DNA of 64,000 bases from Echiichthys vipera (GCA_963691815.1 OY829645.1:8868401-8932400); one strand, 5' to 3'. Numbered from the stretch's first letter, positions 48,000 to 61,400 are shown. A program made the numbers and translations. The notes: generated by a model not told the origin, from the letters alone.

Positions 48000-49080
48000 C
48001 AGACAGACAGGCTTTTGAAGGGGGTTGGGCGGTGTTGACCTCTTGTTAATCCCACTGCCCGCCTCTCTACAAAGCTCATCTATTACTCCCAGGACGTTTA
48101 TTAGGCCCTTTATTTCATCGGACATCTGGAGAGTCACATATAAGTCATATTTTCTGCTTCACTTGTGCTGGGTTGCATAAGAAAGAAAGAGCCTCCATCT
48201 GTTCCACTCAGGGCTTGCCTGAGCTAAGCAGGGTTTTCATCACATTACTAAGCAGCCCCTCCCTTCCCCGGTCAGGGCAGCCTAGCCGCAAAGCTGGTGG
48301 CTGTTCAGAGCCGGGTATCACTGCCATGGCTGATCATGTGATCAGCCCCAGATCAAGGTCGCTTGTGGGTCTGATTCACAATGCTGAGATTCCTAATGTG
48401 CCATGATAAATCACATGGTCAACCAAGAAACACAGCATTATATCAAAATGACGTTGGTTCAACTTATTTGTAGTAATTTCCTTTCCACTCCGACACAGTA
48501 TTAGAGAATAGGAAGGGCTTTCATTTGTGACCTTATTTGTGACCTTTCATTCGCTCAGCAGTTGCAGGTGATACAAACTGATATCTATTCTCTAACCAAT
48601 GGAAGCCAAGGCCATGTGCATCTGTGTAGTATTCTGCTGTTCCAAAGTAAATCATGACATGTCTGTTGCTATGTTTTTCATGAAGGCGCATTTATGTGGT
48701 ATAAAAGAGCTAGCAAAACATAAATAGCTAGCAACTGCTAATTGACTGTAATGTTTCCAGCCTTGTTTTTGAGACACTTGCTCACTCCCAGTCCTTCAAA
48801 TTAATTCAGAGTATTCGGGAAGCTTTGAATGACTGTCATCAGCTTCTCATCCATTTTCATACGTAGCGATTCAAGTGTGGAAATCAGGTTAAGGGATTTG
48901 CTTCTGTCCTGTCAAGCTTGTTGAGCGTGGACACACTGTCTGAGTTTCTGTGGTAATCCAACTCTGTAGCAAATAACTGGAACTGTAATGACTAGTTGTG
49001 GTTCAGACTCTTCATAGCAATACCACAATGTACAATAATGCTCTCTTGCAGATAAAATCCACCATGTGTAGAATATTTAC
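48000..49080. other. no gene seen
   Basis: Unique-looking sequence. Short open frames have no protein features that I recognise. Confidence 0.35.
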
Positions 49081-49640
49081 ACCGGAGATCAAAATTAGAG
49101 AACAAGTTATAAATACTTGATTTATTCAGAAGTACTGTTGTTTTTTATTGTTCAGAATTTGATAGAATATCCGAGAAGAGGAGATTTCAACAATGTTTTC
49201 TTAGGGCTATAGGATTCGAAAAAGGAATAGGAAGTGTAGAGGCCACAACTTTGAATGACTTCAGCACATCTGCGCCCACAGGACATCACTAGTTTAATAT
49301 TCTTGAAATAATTCTTCTTGACCAAGGTGGCAGGGGTATGAGGCAGTTGCTGCCTGCGTGAATGCTCATTGATTTTAGAGTTCACCGTGTTGAACTTCGG
49401 CAGTAACCATCCAGCAGCAGGAGCCCCTTTTAAATACACTGAAGGTAGGAGGTTGACAAGGTGGTTGCCACACGGCGCTTTGAAAACAGCTTTATGCACA
49501 CAAATACACACGTTAATGCATGTTAAAAAAATACATTTAAAAAAGAATCCCTGAAGCTTAAGCCTGGCAGGGAGTCAACTTATGCCTGGCAGGCCATCAG
49601 GCTTGCAATACACTGAGGGAAACCCTGAAATAAATCAATA
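49081..49640. repeat. possible decayed DNA-transposon fragments
   Basis: GGAGATCAAAATTAGAGAAC at 49083 resembles a Tc1/mariner-type end. The GCCTGGCAGGGAGTCAAC to CTGAGGGAAACCCTG segment (49563-49629) resembles the right end of a hAT element. Neither has a visible partner end, so both are tentative. Confidence 0.3.
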
Positions 49641-50280
49641 GATAAACATTTACTGAATTGTTTTACATTATGAAAAGAATAAATAATGATAAATAACTGA
49701 ATCAAATAGAGGCCACTATGACTACCTCGTGTGAAATAGATCTGTTTACAAGTCTTTCTAGATTTTCAATGCATGAGGGAGATCAACTGTTGATAAAAAA
49801 TGTTTGCATCAGAGCCTCAGACTTAATAATAGTTTCAGATATGAATATAAAGATTCTTAAATGCCTGGAAGCACGTGCTGATACCTTTACTATAATGTTT
49901 TATTTTACTGTCTCATCTTTCAGCACTGGGATACCATGTGAGTCAAAGAGAAAGGATTTCCCTTGACTATATCGATATATTTATAAGGACTGCTGACGTG
50001 ATATCAATTTGAGAATGATAGGTTGATATTAAATTCCCTCTGGAGCTTCTTTAATTGTTGTTCAAGATTCTGTTTTATAATACCACGAGACAGCCTTAGC
50101 AGTCTCCCATTGTATATAAGGGAAAAACTGTTGCGGTATCATTCTCAGCAATATAGAACCCGCCCATACCCATGCTGACTGGTGTTGTGCAAGGATCAAA
50201 ACATTTCTTCTCAAAAACCCTGAAAGCAGTTTTACTTCTATACTTATGAGAATGATACACCGACTGGAAATAAGGCAGAG
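49641..50280. other. no gene seen
   Basis: AT-rich unique-looking sequence with no supported feature. Confidence 0.35.
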
Positions 50281-50289
50281 TCAAAGTCT

Positions 50290-50390
50290 GACAAGATGGC
50301 GACTCCCGTAGGCAAGGACGATTGGATCAGGTTGAGAGAACAGACCTCACAGATATGCTACGTCCATTTCTTTATACAGTCTATGGCCAG
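50290..50390 (-). repeat. third copy of the ATAGACTGTATA repeat family, inverted
   Basis: AAGATGGCGACTCCCG (50293) and the terminal CGTCCATTTCTTTATACAGT followed by CTATGG (50361-50386) are the inverted ends of the same family seen at 33722, 34785 and 63455. Confidence 0.6.
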
Positions 50391-50399
50391 GACGCATCT

Positions 50400-53300
50400 A
50401 CTCCATGTTCATGCTCCACAGCGCCCCTCTTTAACCTCTAAATTTTTTATGTTTTTCCTCAAATAGTTGCTAAGTTCTGTCTGCTGTTTGTTGCCATGCA
50501 GGTATTGTACTCCGATACATCAGAGCCTTTTTCCAAACAAATAGCTGCCTGCTTGACTTTCTGATCTTAATGTATATCTTGTGGTGCTTGGTTATTTCAG
50601 ACTGCATTCATTTTTGGACGCCATCAGAGAAAAGGAGCAATAATATGGAAACACGATTCCAAACATAGCCATGAAGTAAGGACTCTTCAGAGAAGTGCTT
50701 AACAGATTCAAATGGCCGTTAATTTTTGAGAAACTAGGCTGTCAGATAATGAATGGTGTGGATGTGGTTGATATAAGCGCTGTCATTTATCTTACTGTGT
50801 CTGAACTGAGTATGTGCATACTGTACTGTAGCTTAACAAGACCACATACAGTATATAACTCTTAATGAGGATACCAATTCAAGCAGTTTTAGCACTTTGT
50901 TCTAGATTGATTGATATGACTTAATTGGAGAATTCTTCATCAACGTGTTTCCACAGAGGATATGACAGGAACTTTAGGTGTCAACATTGCTCTCAATCTA
51001 TTGTTATCACAAATGTAAATTTATCCAGAGATTTCTGCCCTCTTGTCAGTAATGAAAGGGCCACTGAAATATTTAAGGAGACCTCTTGGTTAAATGTTAA
51101 TGCCTTACTCACCGTGCACTTTTACATCTTGAAAGACTGTGGCAGTGTCAAACAGCCTTTGAGCATTGTTTTAAACCGTTGAAGAGAATGACTTAAACAC
51201 GAACTAAGCGTCAATGTAATCTAAATGCTGCTTTTCTCCAGGTCCCTTCTCGCTGTTGTTTTCATGCTACATAAACAAAGTCTAAGAGCCTTAGAGGAGC
51301 TAGAAACATATCAAAATAGCTTTGGTGGTTTAGCCTCAGTGTGTTGTCGAGGGAGATCTGTGTGTATTCAGTTATGTTTCACTTGCTGTTGGCCACAGTG
51401 ATATAAGAGCTCTGCAGCACATGGGAACACGGCTGTTAGCAGGCAGTAGTAATTACAGTCTAACTGTCAGATGGTGCATAAAAAGTAAAGACATTCACGC
51501 TAATTAAGAGTAACCTCATATAAGCGTTGTCATTGTATGTGAAGAAGCCATAACTAAATCAGGCTTTTTGTTCACTCTCTGACCACCACTGTTTGAGTTG
51601 AATTGATCTAATTGTAAAGTCTCTTTCATGGCAGCGCTGCAGAGCGCAGCTGAGAGTATCAGAGATCAAAGCAGCCTCGCTTTCCCATAAATCTGCATTG
51701 AGGCAGCTTTAGGCAACTAGCACTGCCATGCTCAATACACTATGTACGCTGTACCTGTACAACATACATCTGATGATTACAGTGATCCAGTCTCTGTTGG
51801 CTCTGCTTTCAGGAAGGAGCTGTCATTTATTAGCTGTACTTGCAGGGAATAAAGTGATGTGCTTTGTTGTTTATGACAGTTCACTGTTAAAGCAGGATGA
51901 CAGCATCATGAGGTATCAGCACTCTGCTCTTTGAAAGAAAAACACTGATCCCTAATGCTGGATTTCACATTTACATTATGCTTATTTAAATTTTCACTGA
52001 AACCTGATTTATCAATTGGTCAGTCAACAGAAATTTAATCAACAACCATTTTGGTAAATTATTCATGTTTAGGGGCGTTTTCAAACATGTAGCTTGTTTG
52101 CTTTGTTTAGATCCAGGGGCTAAAATGCTACATTGGTTGCATTTGTCTCTTGCCTTGATTTCTTTGTGTTCACAAGGCAACGTATAACAACGGTCAAATG
52201 TTGTAAACAAATGCCATGCTATGAGAGAGCAAACTTCTCTCTCATTGGTCAGAAATCTTACTGAAGAATTTGCCTCAGGACAGATTTCCCTCAAAAAAAA
52301 ACATTTACTTCATGGCTGCTCCAGCTCAACCCATGACTCATTTCTGCTCCTAGGCTTCAGTAAACTGCTGCCTGATGTAAACATGTAGAAGCACCCTGTC
52401 CTGCAGAGGATGAGTCTTCTTCTTTGTGAAGAGATGAAGGGCCACCTATTATGTTGGATTTTCAATCACAGTTGCAAGTCTGTCGTTTCTGTTGCTGTGT
52501 TGATTGTGTTCACACTAAAAAACGAACTGTCCCAGGGATCAATTGGAAGCGACCACCCTTGCTTGGTGATCTATTGCAAATTTAAAAAATTTTGAGGTCG
52601 TTGATTGTTGTTCTTGCAAATCAAACATGTTGTCACTTCAGCATCAACGGTGGTGATAATGATGACTATAGGGAGATATTTAGATAATTAGTGACTTAAA
52701 CCTTAATATTCTAAAAATGAGCTAGCTCAGCTTATACAGCCAAACTTGAGCAATCAATTAAAACATAGTGTCAACTAGGGGTTGTTTTTGCATTAAATAC
52801 AATTACAATTGATTGCCTGAATTTTTTTATTTGAAATACAAAGGTTTGAATAAAAAATGAAGAGAAACATTTTGAGTAGTGGTTAAGGTGGCCAATTCTA
52901 GGTCGACCTCTGTTAAATTCTAATGTAGATTGTTCACTCTTTTACTGACTAAATGATTAATCCTCAGTATTAGATATGAGTATTACTTTGTGTCTATAGC
53001 TCAACATTGCCATATTTTCCTCTGTTGTGGCTATTGGATATTGTTGCTTTATCTCTACATTTGGGATGAAATCTGATAGACAGATAATAATGCCTCGTGA
53101 TTAGACGTTGCAGCTAATCTAGACGTGACTTTTTATATTATCTGCTGATTATCACTGGCTGTGATAATGCTCTCAGGTGCTGGTGGGAAAAGCCGGATAT
53201 TCAGGGCTTCCAAGTTGGCTTCTCATGTAACCATAATTTTTCTTCAGTCACAACACAGACACGCTCTTTGATATCTGTGTGGACTTTTATCACGTGGTCA

Positions 53301-53770
53301 ACAAACAAGGAATCAGTCACATAGGCATTGTGGGCAAAGCAATCTATGTCCTACAGAAATATCTGCAAATGTATGCTTATATAATACAAAATACTAATTT
53401 AACACATTTGGAGTAATGCAATCACCACTTCCTGTCATCCAATCCAACATAAGTTAACGCCATAGTTAGTGTCATTAGATAACATTTTGACAGACTTAAT
53501 GACCTAGATCTCATCATGCATCATTGCATTAGAGACTTGCTAGCCAATAATAATCCATACAAAACTAAATATCACTGGTTATAGAGAGGCAAAGTCCCTC
53601 AGCTTCCAGTGGACCCTATGGGACCTTAATTTTGAAAAAAATATGTACAGTTGTGAACAGAGAGTGAGAAATAATAATTATGTCTTTTTACACTAAGGTA
53701 AAAATAGCCTTTGCCACGCGATCTGGCTATTTACACCTGACCTCATCCACCACCTCAAAGACTGTGAAGT
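50400..53770. other. 3.4 kb without a recognisable gene or repeat
   Basis: Unique-looking AT-rich sequence on both strands. Open frames are short (at most 102 codons) and show no domain, signal or conserved motif. It could be intron or intergenic DNA. Confidence 0.4.
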
Positions 53771-53774
53771 GTGG

Positions 53775-54005
53775 TAGTTAACTGTGGGAGAGTGGATTAA
53801 ACATCAGACTTTTAACTCAGGAGATCTGGGTTTGAATCCAGCCTGGGATGCAATTTATACTTTTGTTGACTTATTATTTTCACAGTTTGGTTATATTTAG
53901 ACAACAAAACTACTTGGTTAGGTTAAGACAACACAACTACTTGGTTGGGTTTAGGCAACAGCATCTATTTAATTGACTTTATATAAGTATCCATCAAACA
54001 GTAAG
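53775..54005 (+). mobile_element. tRNA-Lys-like SINE or tRNA-headed repeat
   Basis: CATCAGACTTTTAACTCAGG resembles the anticodon arm of tRNA-Lys (TTT), and CTGGGTTTGAATCCAG forms a T-arm with a good box B. The acceptor and anticodon stems do not pair well, so this is not a functional tRNA. Downstream the phrase ACTACTTGGTTAGGTT occurs twice with small changes (near 53911 and 53936), typical of the body of a known percomorph repeat. Confidence 0.5.
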
Positions 54006-54803
54006 TTAAAACAATAGTGACTGATGATATGACCCACTAATGTAAGCATGTGTTGTCTTTTTGCTGAGTATTACAATATCTGTGTTGGTGGAGATATTCT
54101 CATGCTGGATGTAAATAGGCCACTATGTTAGTGACGCTGCTGACAGCGGGTGGTCTGTCGGCCCAGATCATCATTAACAGTGATGTTATGTTATGTTAGT
54201 GATGCTGCGTTTACTTGTAATCAGAAATCGGGAACTTTCAACTTGAGTAAGGCTTGTAATAAGGGCACTGAAAGACTTGCTTGCATTTACATCTTACCGC
54301 CACAGAGGCCGCTAGAAACAACAAATCTCAATCCAATGGAGTACAACTTTAAATGCACGAAATGCATTACACTTTACAAGCCACCAACAATGCAATATAA
54401 TATAATTAATTAAAGAAAATAGTGACATCTACAAGCCCAGACCTAATTAATGCTCTTCATTGCTCTATCACCAGCCACAATATGTTATTGTTTGTTTTGG
54501 GAGTGTTTTCAGGGAACAAACAGCAGTCACTGTACAGGTTAAACACTATGGCTCCACTGACATTTTGCTTCCTCTTTCATCTTGTTTGAGGTGTTGCCAC
54601 TCAAGAGTACTTCAAAGACAAGATGAGACTAGTGAAGCTGCTGATGTAGCTGCCAGTGGCATTCAAAACGTTGAAATATGCTAAAGGCTACTGTTTCTCT
54701 GCTTAAGACAAAACTTCATGGTTTGTTTTCACCCACTTGTCATTTTTGAAAATAAAATTTCAACCTAACCTGCACTGTAACAGTACATTTTAATGCTGCC
54801 ATA
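54006..54803. other. no gene seen
   Basis: Unique-looking AT-rich sequence. An 87-codon and a 74-codon frame have no recognisable features. Confidence 0.35.
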
Positions 54804-54806
54804 TAA

Positions 54807-54895
54807 GGACGCACTGACACTGTCCATTCCTACCGTGCCCCATGCTTTAGGGTGAGTGCTTGGGCACGGTACAAATGGACAGTGTGAGTGCGCGC
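54807..54895. mobile_element. 89-bp MITE with long inverted repeats and TAA duplication
   Basis: The left arm GGACGCACTGACACTGTCCA and the inverted right arm GCGCGCACTCACACTGTCCA continue into a shared TACCGTGCCC, giving arms of about 35 bp around a short loop, so the whole element can fold as one hairpin. TAA flanks both sides (54804-54806 and 54896-54898), as for Harbinger-type insertion. Its ends match those of the larger element at 60791-61400. Confidence 0.75.
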
Positions 54896-54898
54896 TAA

Positions 54899-55576
54899 GA
54901 TTACTCCACTATTTTCAGAGGAAAAATTGGTCTAACCTTAGGGATCAACTTCTGTATAGTGTTATGAGAGCGCAGGTCCTTAGACATGTATGCACACAGA
55001 TAAGAAGGAACCAGAGATTTAAAAGCAAACCAATGTGAAGATCTACAAACATCCAGAGATGTTAGGCAATGGTCAAGTGCTTTCATTAAGACATCACCGT
55101 TATCCAATAAACTTAAAAACGTTTCCGAAATCAAATGTTCTCTTTCATAATATTTCGCTCGAGGTCTCACTATGGGATGCACCACTCACTGCAGCCCTCA
55201 GAAGCATTTATCTCATTACGCCAACCATTACTGGTGAACATGTCCATCAGCCACAGATAGTCCCACCTACCTTAAATCGGTCATGCGGACGGCACCTCAT
55301 TCAATCACCTCTTCTCACTCGGAGCATATCTTCCGTCCAGGACTAGCTAGCTTAACTGTCCACAGACACAGAAATCAATGCTTTCCTGCCCCTCCACGGC
55401 TTGGTCAGCACAGCACCGAGCATTAGCACACAAGCTAATCTCTCGGCTTCTTCACAGTTAGCATACTAGCTAACTGCCACTACTCCCTGCCTGCACACCA
55501 GCTTGCACAGAATGGAAGCTAAAACCCCTCACACTCCGGAGACAGACTCTGTCGCTGCGGGAATAAGATATCGAGC
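54899..55576 (+). other. no gene; right part may be 5' non-coding region of the DIRS-like element
   Basis: The left part has no recognisable feature. From about 55370 composition becomes GC-richer and runs without a break into the gag start at 55577, so it is probably the element's 5' leader. Confidence 0.35.
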
Positions 55577-56452
55577 ATGGATCCAGATAAGGTCTTCTCG
55601 TGCTGTCTGGGGCTGGAACACGCCTGGCCCCGGCGGCTATCGATTTCCCCAGCTCAAAGAGTCCCTGCAGACGACTAGCCTGCCACGCTAGCCTGTCTGG
55701 ACATGACCCCTATATCCCTTCTGAGGTGGGGGTCAGAGGTGATCCAGATCATGCTATGAGGGGAAGAAATTGCCCTCAGCCAAGCACACAATGAAGCAAC
55801 TTCTCCCAACCTTCGCAGAGCTGCTGGAGGAGGTGGCGCACCCCTGGAGAAACCACCCCTACAGCAGTCGGAGCCTGATTACCAGGGCCTCGTCCCTCGA
55901 CTGTGAGGCGATGGAGAGCCTGGGTCTGCTCCGCATGCCTCCGATGGAGCCACTCGTTGCAGCACACCTTCACCCTCAGCTGTCAGCAGTGTCCTCCCGG
56001 AGCCTCAGCCTGCCATCCAAGTCCGACCATTTTCAGTCAGCCCTGACTGGGAAGGCGTACAAGGCAGCGCTCAATGTCCTTTCACTGCTCACGGCGTTTC
56101 AGGCTGAGTTATGCGAGGATGTTGTGCAAACATCTGTCATCACCTACCTGTGTCTCCGTGTCCAACACTGCGCGTCCAGGCCACCAGAAGAGCGCTGGGG
56201 ACCATGGTTCTTCAGGAAATAGCGCGGTGGCTCAACCTCGCCAGCCTGTCAGACAGATAGAAGGGTGACGTCCTGGACATGCCAATTGTCCCAGAAAGGA
56301 TTTTTGGTTCTGCTTTGGCATCAATGCAACAATGGTGTGAAGCCAAAAAGAAGGAAGATTAAGCTCTTAAGCTCTGCCTCCCTCGAAAGCCCCCGGCTCC
56401 TTCCCCACCTGCGCAGCGAAAAACCTTTGCGCAGGCTGGGAAAAACAGGATT
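55577..56452 (+). pseudogene. DIRS-like retrotransposon gag, broken
   Basis: The ancestral product is the nucleocapsid protein of a tyrosine-recombinase (DIRS-type) retrotransposon. ATG at 55577 opens MDPDKVFSCCLGLEHAWPRR, a start I associate with fish DIRS gag. Coding then moves to a second frame at about 55800, where LLPTFAELLEEVAHPW and LPSKSDHFQSALTGKAYKAA are recognisable. It returns to the first frame near 56200 (MVLQEIARWLNLASLSDR, then IFGSALASMQQWCEAKKKED). At least three frameshifts and two or more nonsense codons are present. Similarity ends near 56452; the reverse transcriptase, RNase H and recombinase are absent, so this is a truncated 5' relic. Confidence 0.7.
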
Positions 56453-57239
56453 TATTCCTTAAAAATAATCTTAATTTAGGTTTCAGCTTGAAGGCAAGGT
56501 TTTCCATCTGTGGTTTGAATGAAAGATCTGATCAATAGTAATACCTACATACTTTTTTGTTGTGACCATTTTGTATTAGTCTGAATTTAACATCAATTAA
56601 TGTTGACATCCTGATGTAGCTTGTATCATTTGACAAGATGAATAAACTATGAAGATAACAGTATCAAACAGTTAACATTACCCTAAGTTACATTTTTAAA
56701 AACAACTATGAAGAACACAAATGAAACCTGTCAAAATGTATGTAAATACACAAAGCAGCTCATAAAACTGCTGCATTGCTGCAATTTACTGCACTGTGAT
56801 ATATTTTTGCATACTTGCAAACTTGTAATGACTTAGGGCCCATCCACACGAAAATGCATTTTGCTGTAACTGCACAACTTTTGTATCGTTTTAGCCGACC
56901 TCCAAATACTGTTCTCTTTTCCACCACTTTTTATACCTTTTTATGGTACTTTTATTAGTTGTATTTATTTGGGTTTAAACGGGTCTGTACATTGATCAAA
57001 TGTGTCTGTACTTCTCATTTTATACTTTTGTTGTTGTTTTCCCTGTAAAGCACTGTGAAGGACCTCTGTGTGTGATGAAGTGCTAAACTTGCCTCGCCTT
57101 GCTGATAAATCAGTCGCAGTCAGTTACAGTATGCAGTTGATTAATGCCATCATTAATTTGAAGAGCATTCTAATTCTTCAAATTACTAAACACTGTCTGT
57201 CACAGATAGTCAGCACCACCGAGAGATGAAACATAGTGA
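56453..57239 (+). repeat. MITE-end fragment and L2-type LINE 3' tail
   Basis: GGGCCCATCCACACGAAAA at 56836 looks like one end of a MITE with no visible partner. From about 56905 to 57102 the sequence ends with CTGTAAAGCACTGTGAAGG, AAGTGCTAAACTTGCC and TCGCCTTG, the same plan as the L2 tail at 2220-2280, so this is a 5'-truncated L2-type 3' end. The rest holds nothing recognisable. Confidence 0.45.
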
Positions 57240-57384
<145 letters not shown>

Positions 57385-59035
57385 ACTGTCCTCGCCTCTG
57401 CTGAAGTGTTGACTCCCCAGTGTCTTTGGGGGCAGGAGTCCACTAGAGGGAGCACAGCTCTAAGGCTTTACTTTAATCCTCAACTCAGATGACTGCGAGG
57501 CTGCAGTGTCTGATGGAGATATTATGACTGAAGATTACCTCAGACATTAACTGTTATCTTGGTTCAAAAAATAATCTTTACTCTAGTCAAGATGCTGATT
57601 AAAGGACAGTCTCAGGGAATAAGTGTGAAGAGTCTGTTTTCATCACAACACACGTTTTTATGTTTTTCCTTTAGCACACCTATAGTTAATGGAAAAGACT
57701 GACTCGGTTAATATGTTGATATTGAAAAAAAGAAATCTGAATTTGTTAATTAACTCCCATCACATTGTTAGATAATGACGAACCAAACCTCACCTAAGAA
57801 CTGATATAATGATGACTCACTGAAAATGAATCTATTTTGAGAACTGACCATGTAAGACGTTCGACAAGGAAAACTATTTTGGTTCCACCTTCTCAAATGC
57901 AAGTATTCGCTGCCTTTCTCTGTATTTTATCATTGTGAATTTACAGTATGTGACAGTTCTTCCTTGATCGAGAGTGTCAGGACAGGACACACTAAAAAGA
58001 GCTGCCTGAAGTATCACCTAGAGTTTTGTAATAAGCTTGTGTCTTCAGTCAGCCTTCAAGAAAATAGCTCAGTCCTCTGGGCAGAGCCTGAAGCTGTGGG
58101 GGATAGCCATCAATCAGTGTCTAATGTCAGCCATGTGAGGAAATGATGTACAGGACCCCCTCCTCTTTCCACTCATCACTCCCGCTCATACCTCAGCTGG
58201 CTCCTCCTGGCCTCACAATAGCTGCAATTACATGGGCCGTGGTCCCCCGAGTGGTGCCACGCTCATGGGGGCTGTTAGGAGCGCAGGGGTGCGACGAGCC
58301 ATCTTTATTGGCTTCCTGAGCTCAAAGTGTAGAGGTGATGATAAGACCAGCACTGGCCGCTTATCACTCTTAACCGTCTCTGTGAGTAGAGGGCCTTATT
58401 CTTAGTGGGGAATTAACAGTAACACAGCTTCCAGGTACAGCAGGCGAGGAGAGAATACACACCATATCTGACAGGAAACACTATATGATGCAGAAGCACA
58501 AGGCCTTTTAATGAACTCTGAGGAGAGCAGATCAGGGTGAGGTGCCACCCTCACATAACGGCATCAATATATCTACCTCACTCACACTTTCTCTTCATGC
58601 CTAAGCTTTCCCCTAGGATCCAGAAGGAGAAAGGCATCAAGCTGTTATCTTGATTGTATCATGCAAATTTCTGACTCCCTCTCAACTTACCAACAAGCTG
58701 TTTCTTCTGTGCCTGTCTGAGACCAGAATCTGTTGAGAGAATGTAGGTCACATTGTAAACTGTTAAATTTCCATGAGGATATACAAGATAATGGGATCTG
58801 TTCTGCCAACTGAATCAGCTGCTTGCAGAGTTTGGAAAGGAAATACAAACCACTGTCATTTTCTAATAATCAGTTCCTGCTCGTGTGGGAAGGAAAAATG
58901 TTCTACAAACAGTACTAGCACGTAGGTGCATGATGTATGGAAAAAATAACAGTATAGATGCTACATTTAAGATGGTCAAGATTACACAAGAGGGTGTGCT
59001 TTACTGTCACTGTTTTAACTTCAGTGATGTGGCCC
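57385..59035. other. no gene seen; GC-richer island at 58150-58450
   Basis: Mostly AT-rich unique sequence. About 58150-58450 is richer in G and C, lacks repeat features and lacks a long ORF, which fits a conserved non-coding element, but this cannot be shown from one sequence. Confidence 0.35.
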
Positions 59036-59052
59036 TAAGCAAGAAAGGGTCT

Positions 59053-59912
59053 GGCTTCAGAGCTCCAGGCTTGGGCCCACCCCCTCCGTTGGATCCCTTG
59101 GTTCCCAAACTGGACTTCAACCAATAACACCAAGGTAAAAATACCTTAATATTTTATATACTGTTACTTCTAAAGTTAGGTCACATAATGGTTATCATTT
59201 AGGTGTTAGTATAGCAGCATCCTCTTTACCACAAAATATGTTAAACCAATATAATGTTAGCTGGAAAAGGATAAGTTACACACCATGTGCTGCTTAACAC
59301 TACGTTACCTAACTTTAGAAGTTACAGTTACTATTAAGGTTGTATTGTTAAGTTTTGTGTTCCTGGTGGAGGTCTTGGCTAGATTGGAATAACCCTACTT
59401 AATACAGTGGCATAGACGTGATACAACAGAGCATTTTAACGTTACAACAACGTTCTGACCAGGGAGAACAGAATTCGCTACATAATGTGGCTACAGTAAC
59501 TGTATGGTTAGTCGATCAATCTAATGGTAATGTTAGGCAAGTTTGTTAGCTAGCACACCATCTTGTCCCTCTGCCTCTCTCCCTGCCACTAGCAGAGGCC
59601 GGCATGAAAGCTGATGGCAGGATGGGAGATGGACAGCTAGCTAGTTAGCTTGCCAATTCCACCATGCATTAATGCTAAATTGGTTACAGAAAAATTAGCT
59701 GATCTCATCTGGCGATAGCAGTGTGCTTTCGACACGGTGACGAGAGTGTATGGATGAAGCATTAAGTTTTTAGATTTCCCAACAACTACCTAGCTTGCTA
59801 ATTCCCACTTTCATCATGTTTTGATTGAGAGATCCCTACAGTGATTTTGGGTCATGGCACTGCATGGGTGCAGCACCGGAGGGGGCCTGAGCCTGGAGCT
59901 CTGCAGTGGAAT
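59053..59912. mobile_element. inverted-repeat-flanked element (hAT-like?)
   Basis: CAGAGCTCCAGGCTTGGGCC at 59057 and, inverted, CAGAGCTCCAGGCTCAGGCC from 59911 form terminal inverted repeats that stay similar for about 35 bp, through CCCCCTCCG. The 860-bp interior is AT-rich with no ORF. CAG-starting ends suggest hAT, but no 8-bp duplication is visible at these exact borders. Confidence 0.5.
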
Positions 59913-60787
59913 TACTGTAAGCATAAATAAATAATTTTAGAAAGGTAGTCACTGAAGGTAATTTGAGGATTTGCCTTATCACCAAATATCAAATGTTTTG
60001 GCATTAGGGTTGACCTAACAGCTTGTATCATTTAACATTTATTTCTTATAAGGAAAACACATAAACGGTAAATTAAAATAAAATAAAATATGCGGAGAAG
60101 CCTCAGGAAGAGATTCAGTCAAAATTGCGTTCAGAGTGAAAACTGTGGACCTGGAACCTGACCTGTATAAGAGACTAAAATGCTCTGGAATTAAAGTTTT
60201 TTGGAAAGCTTTTACAGGCTGACACCTTGCCCCAAATTACATATTTTTTAGTTTGTCACCCTGCATTAGCCGCTGAAGTACACATTAACAATGCTGCTCA
60301 AAGTGTATCTAATAGAACAGCCATAGTCCCTGGCCTGCTGGAGGTACTTCCCAGACCTAAGCCAGCCAAAGCCTGTGAATTTAAGCAGAGCTCAGCTGGA
60401 GTGAAAGGTTTGTCTTTCCCTGTGTGCCAAATGGATTCTGCAGTTATTACCATAATTCTTTCCTCCAGCTCATTTAGCTCCAGCCCACAGCTGGTAACAG
60501 GAAAAGCTGCACATGGTACAACCAACAAAACAGCTCCTACTTTACATTCTTGACTGCTGTATCTTAAAATGTGTTATAAGATGTCAGTCTATAGTGTCAG
60601 CATAACTACGATAAAAAAAACAGGGATTTTCCTTTATTTATTATCATCTTCTTTCTGAATCCTTGAGGGAATTCCTATAATCGGGCTTAAACAATAGGAG
60701 TTAAGCAGTATTAATTAATAATCATTTCTAACATGGGACCTCCTTTGTCTACCCTGGGTAAAGAGGTGATCAAGCCTGGATGACATC
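59913..60787. other. no gene seen
   Basis: Unique-looking AT-rich sequence. A 108-codon plus-strand frame (60227-60553) shows no recognisable feature. Confidence 0.35.
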
Positions 60788-60790
60788 TTA

Positions 60791-61400
60791 GGGCGTACTC
60801 ACACTGTCCTTCTGGCCAGGGCCAAAACCGTTTTTTCAGCTAAAGCCTGGTACCTTTAAGCAGTGTGAGTGCACCCGTTCCGCGCATAACTGCGGCCAGC
60901 GGGCCGTCCACGGCCCACTTGAAACAGGTGGGCTTTAGCGGAGCCGTTTGCACATGTACGAGCACGAGCGTGCGCACGTGTACGAGCACGAGCACGAGCC
61001 CTACGGCAGTAGCGTTATGTCCGCCTGTTCGGACATGTAAATAGAAGGACGGACCATGCGCGGACATTTAACAACAACAACAATGGCGGTGAAAGGTTCA
61101 CGTTGATGTGATGCGGAGGTGGAGTGTTTACTGCAGATTTGGTCGGATGAAAATATTCAAAAACAGTCGACAAGACGCACAAAAACTCAGAGGTCTGTGG
61201 AAAGATTTGTAAACAAAGCCACACACACGCGATCAATGCGTGTGACGTGTTACGGCGTGATGACGTATGGACAGCAAGAAGCATTGGCCGAGGCCCAGGC
61301 AGTGTGAGTACAAACGGGGCTGAGGCGCGGGGGGAGAGGGAGGGGGGACAAGTACCCTAAAGCCTGGGTCGCGGTGCGGGAGGACAGTGTGAGTGCGCCC
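60791..61400. mobile_element. 610-bp MITE with 20-bp terminal inverted repeats
   Basis: The left end GGGCGTACTCACACTGTCCT and the inverted right end GGGCGCACTCACACTGTCCT match at 19 of 20 bases. A 3-bp duplication is present with one mismatch (TTA at 60788-60790, TCA at 61401-61403), as for Harbinger-type insertion. Internal copies of the end motif CAGTGTGAGTGCA/ACA (60863 and 61299) show internal amplification. GC-rich, no transposase. Same terminal family as the 89-bp element at 54807. Confidence 0.7.

Noticed and set aside
53780..53850. Functional tRNA-Lys gene
   Set aside because: The T-arm is good but acceptor and anticodon stems do not pair, and the downstream sequence is that of a dispersed repeat.
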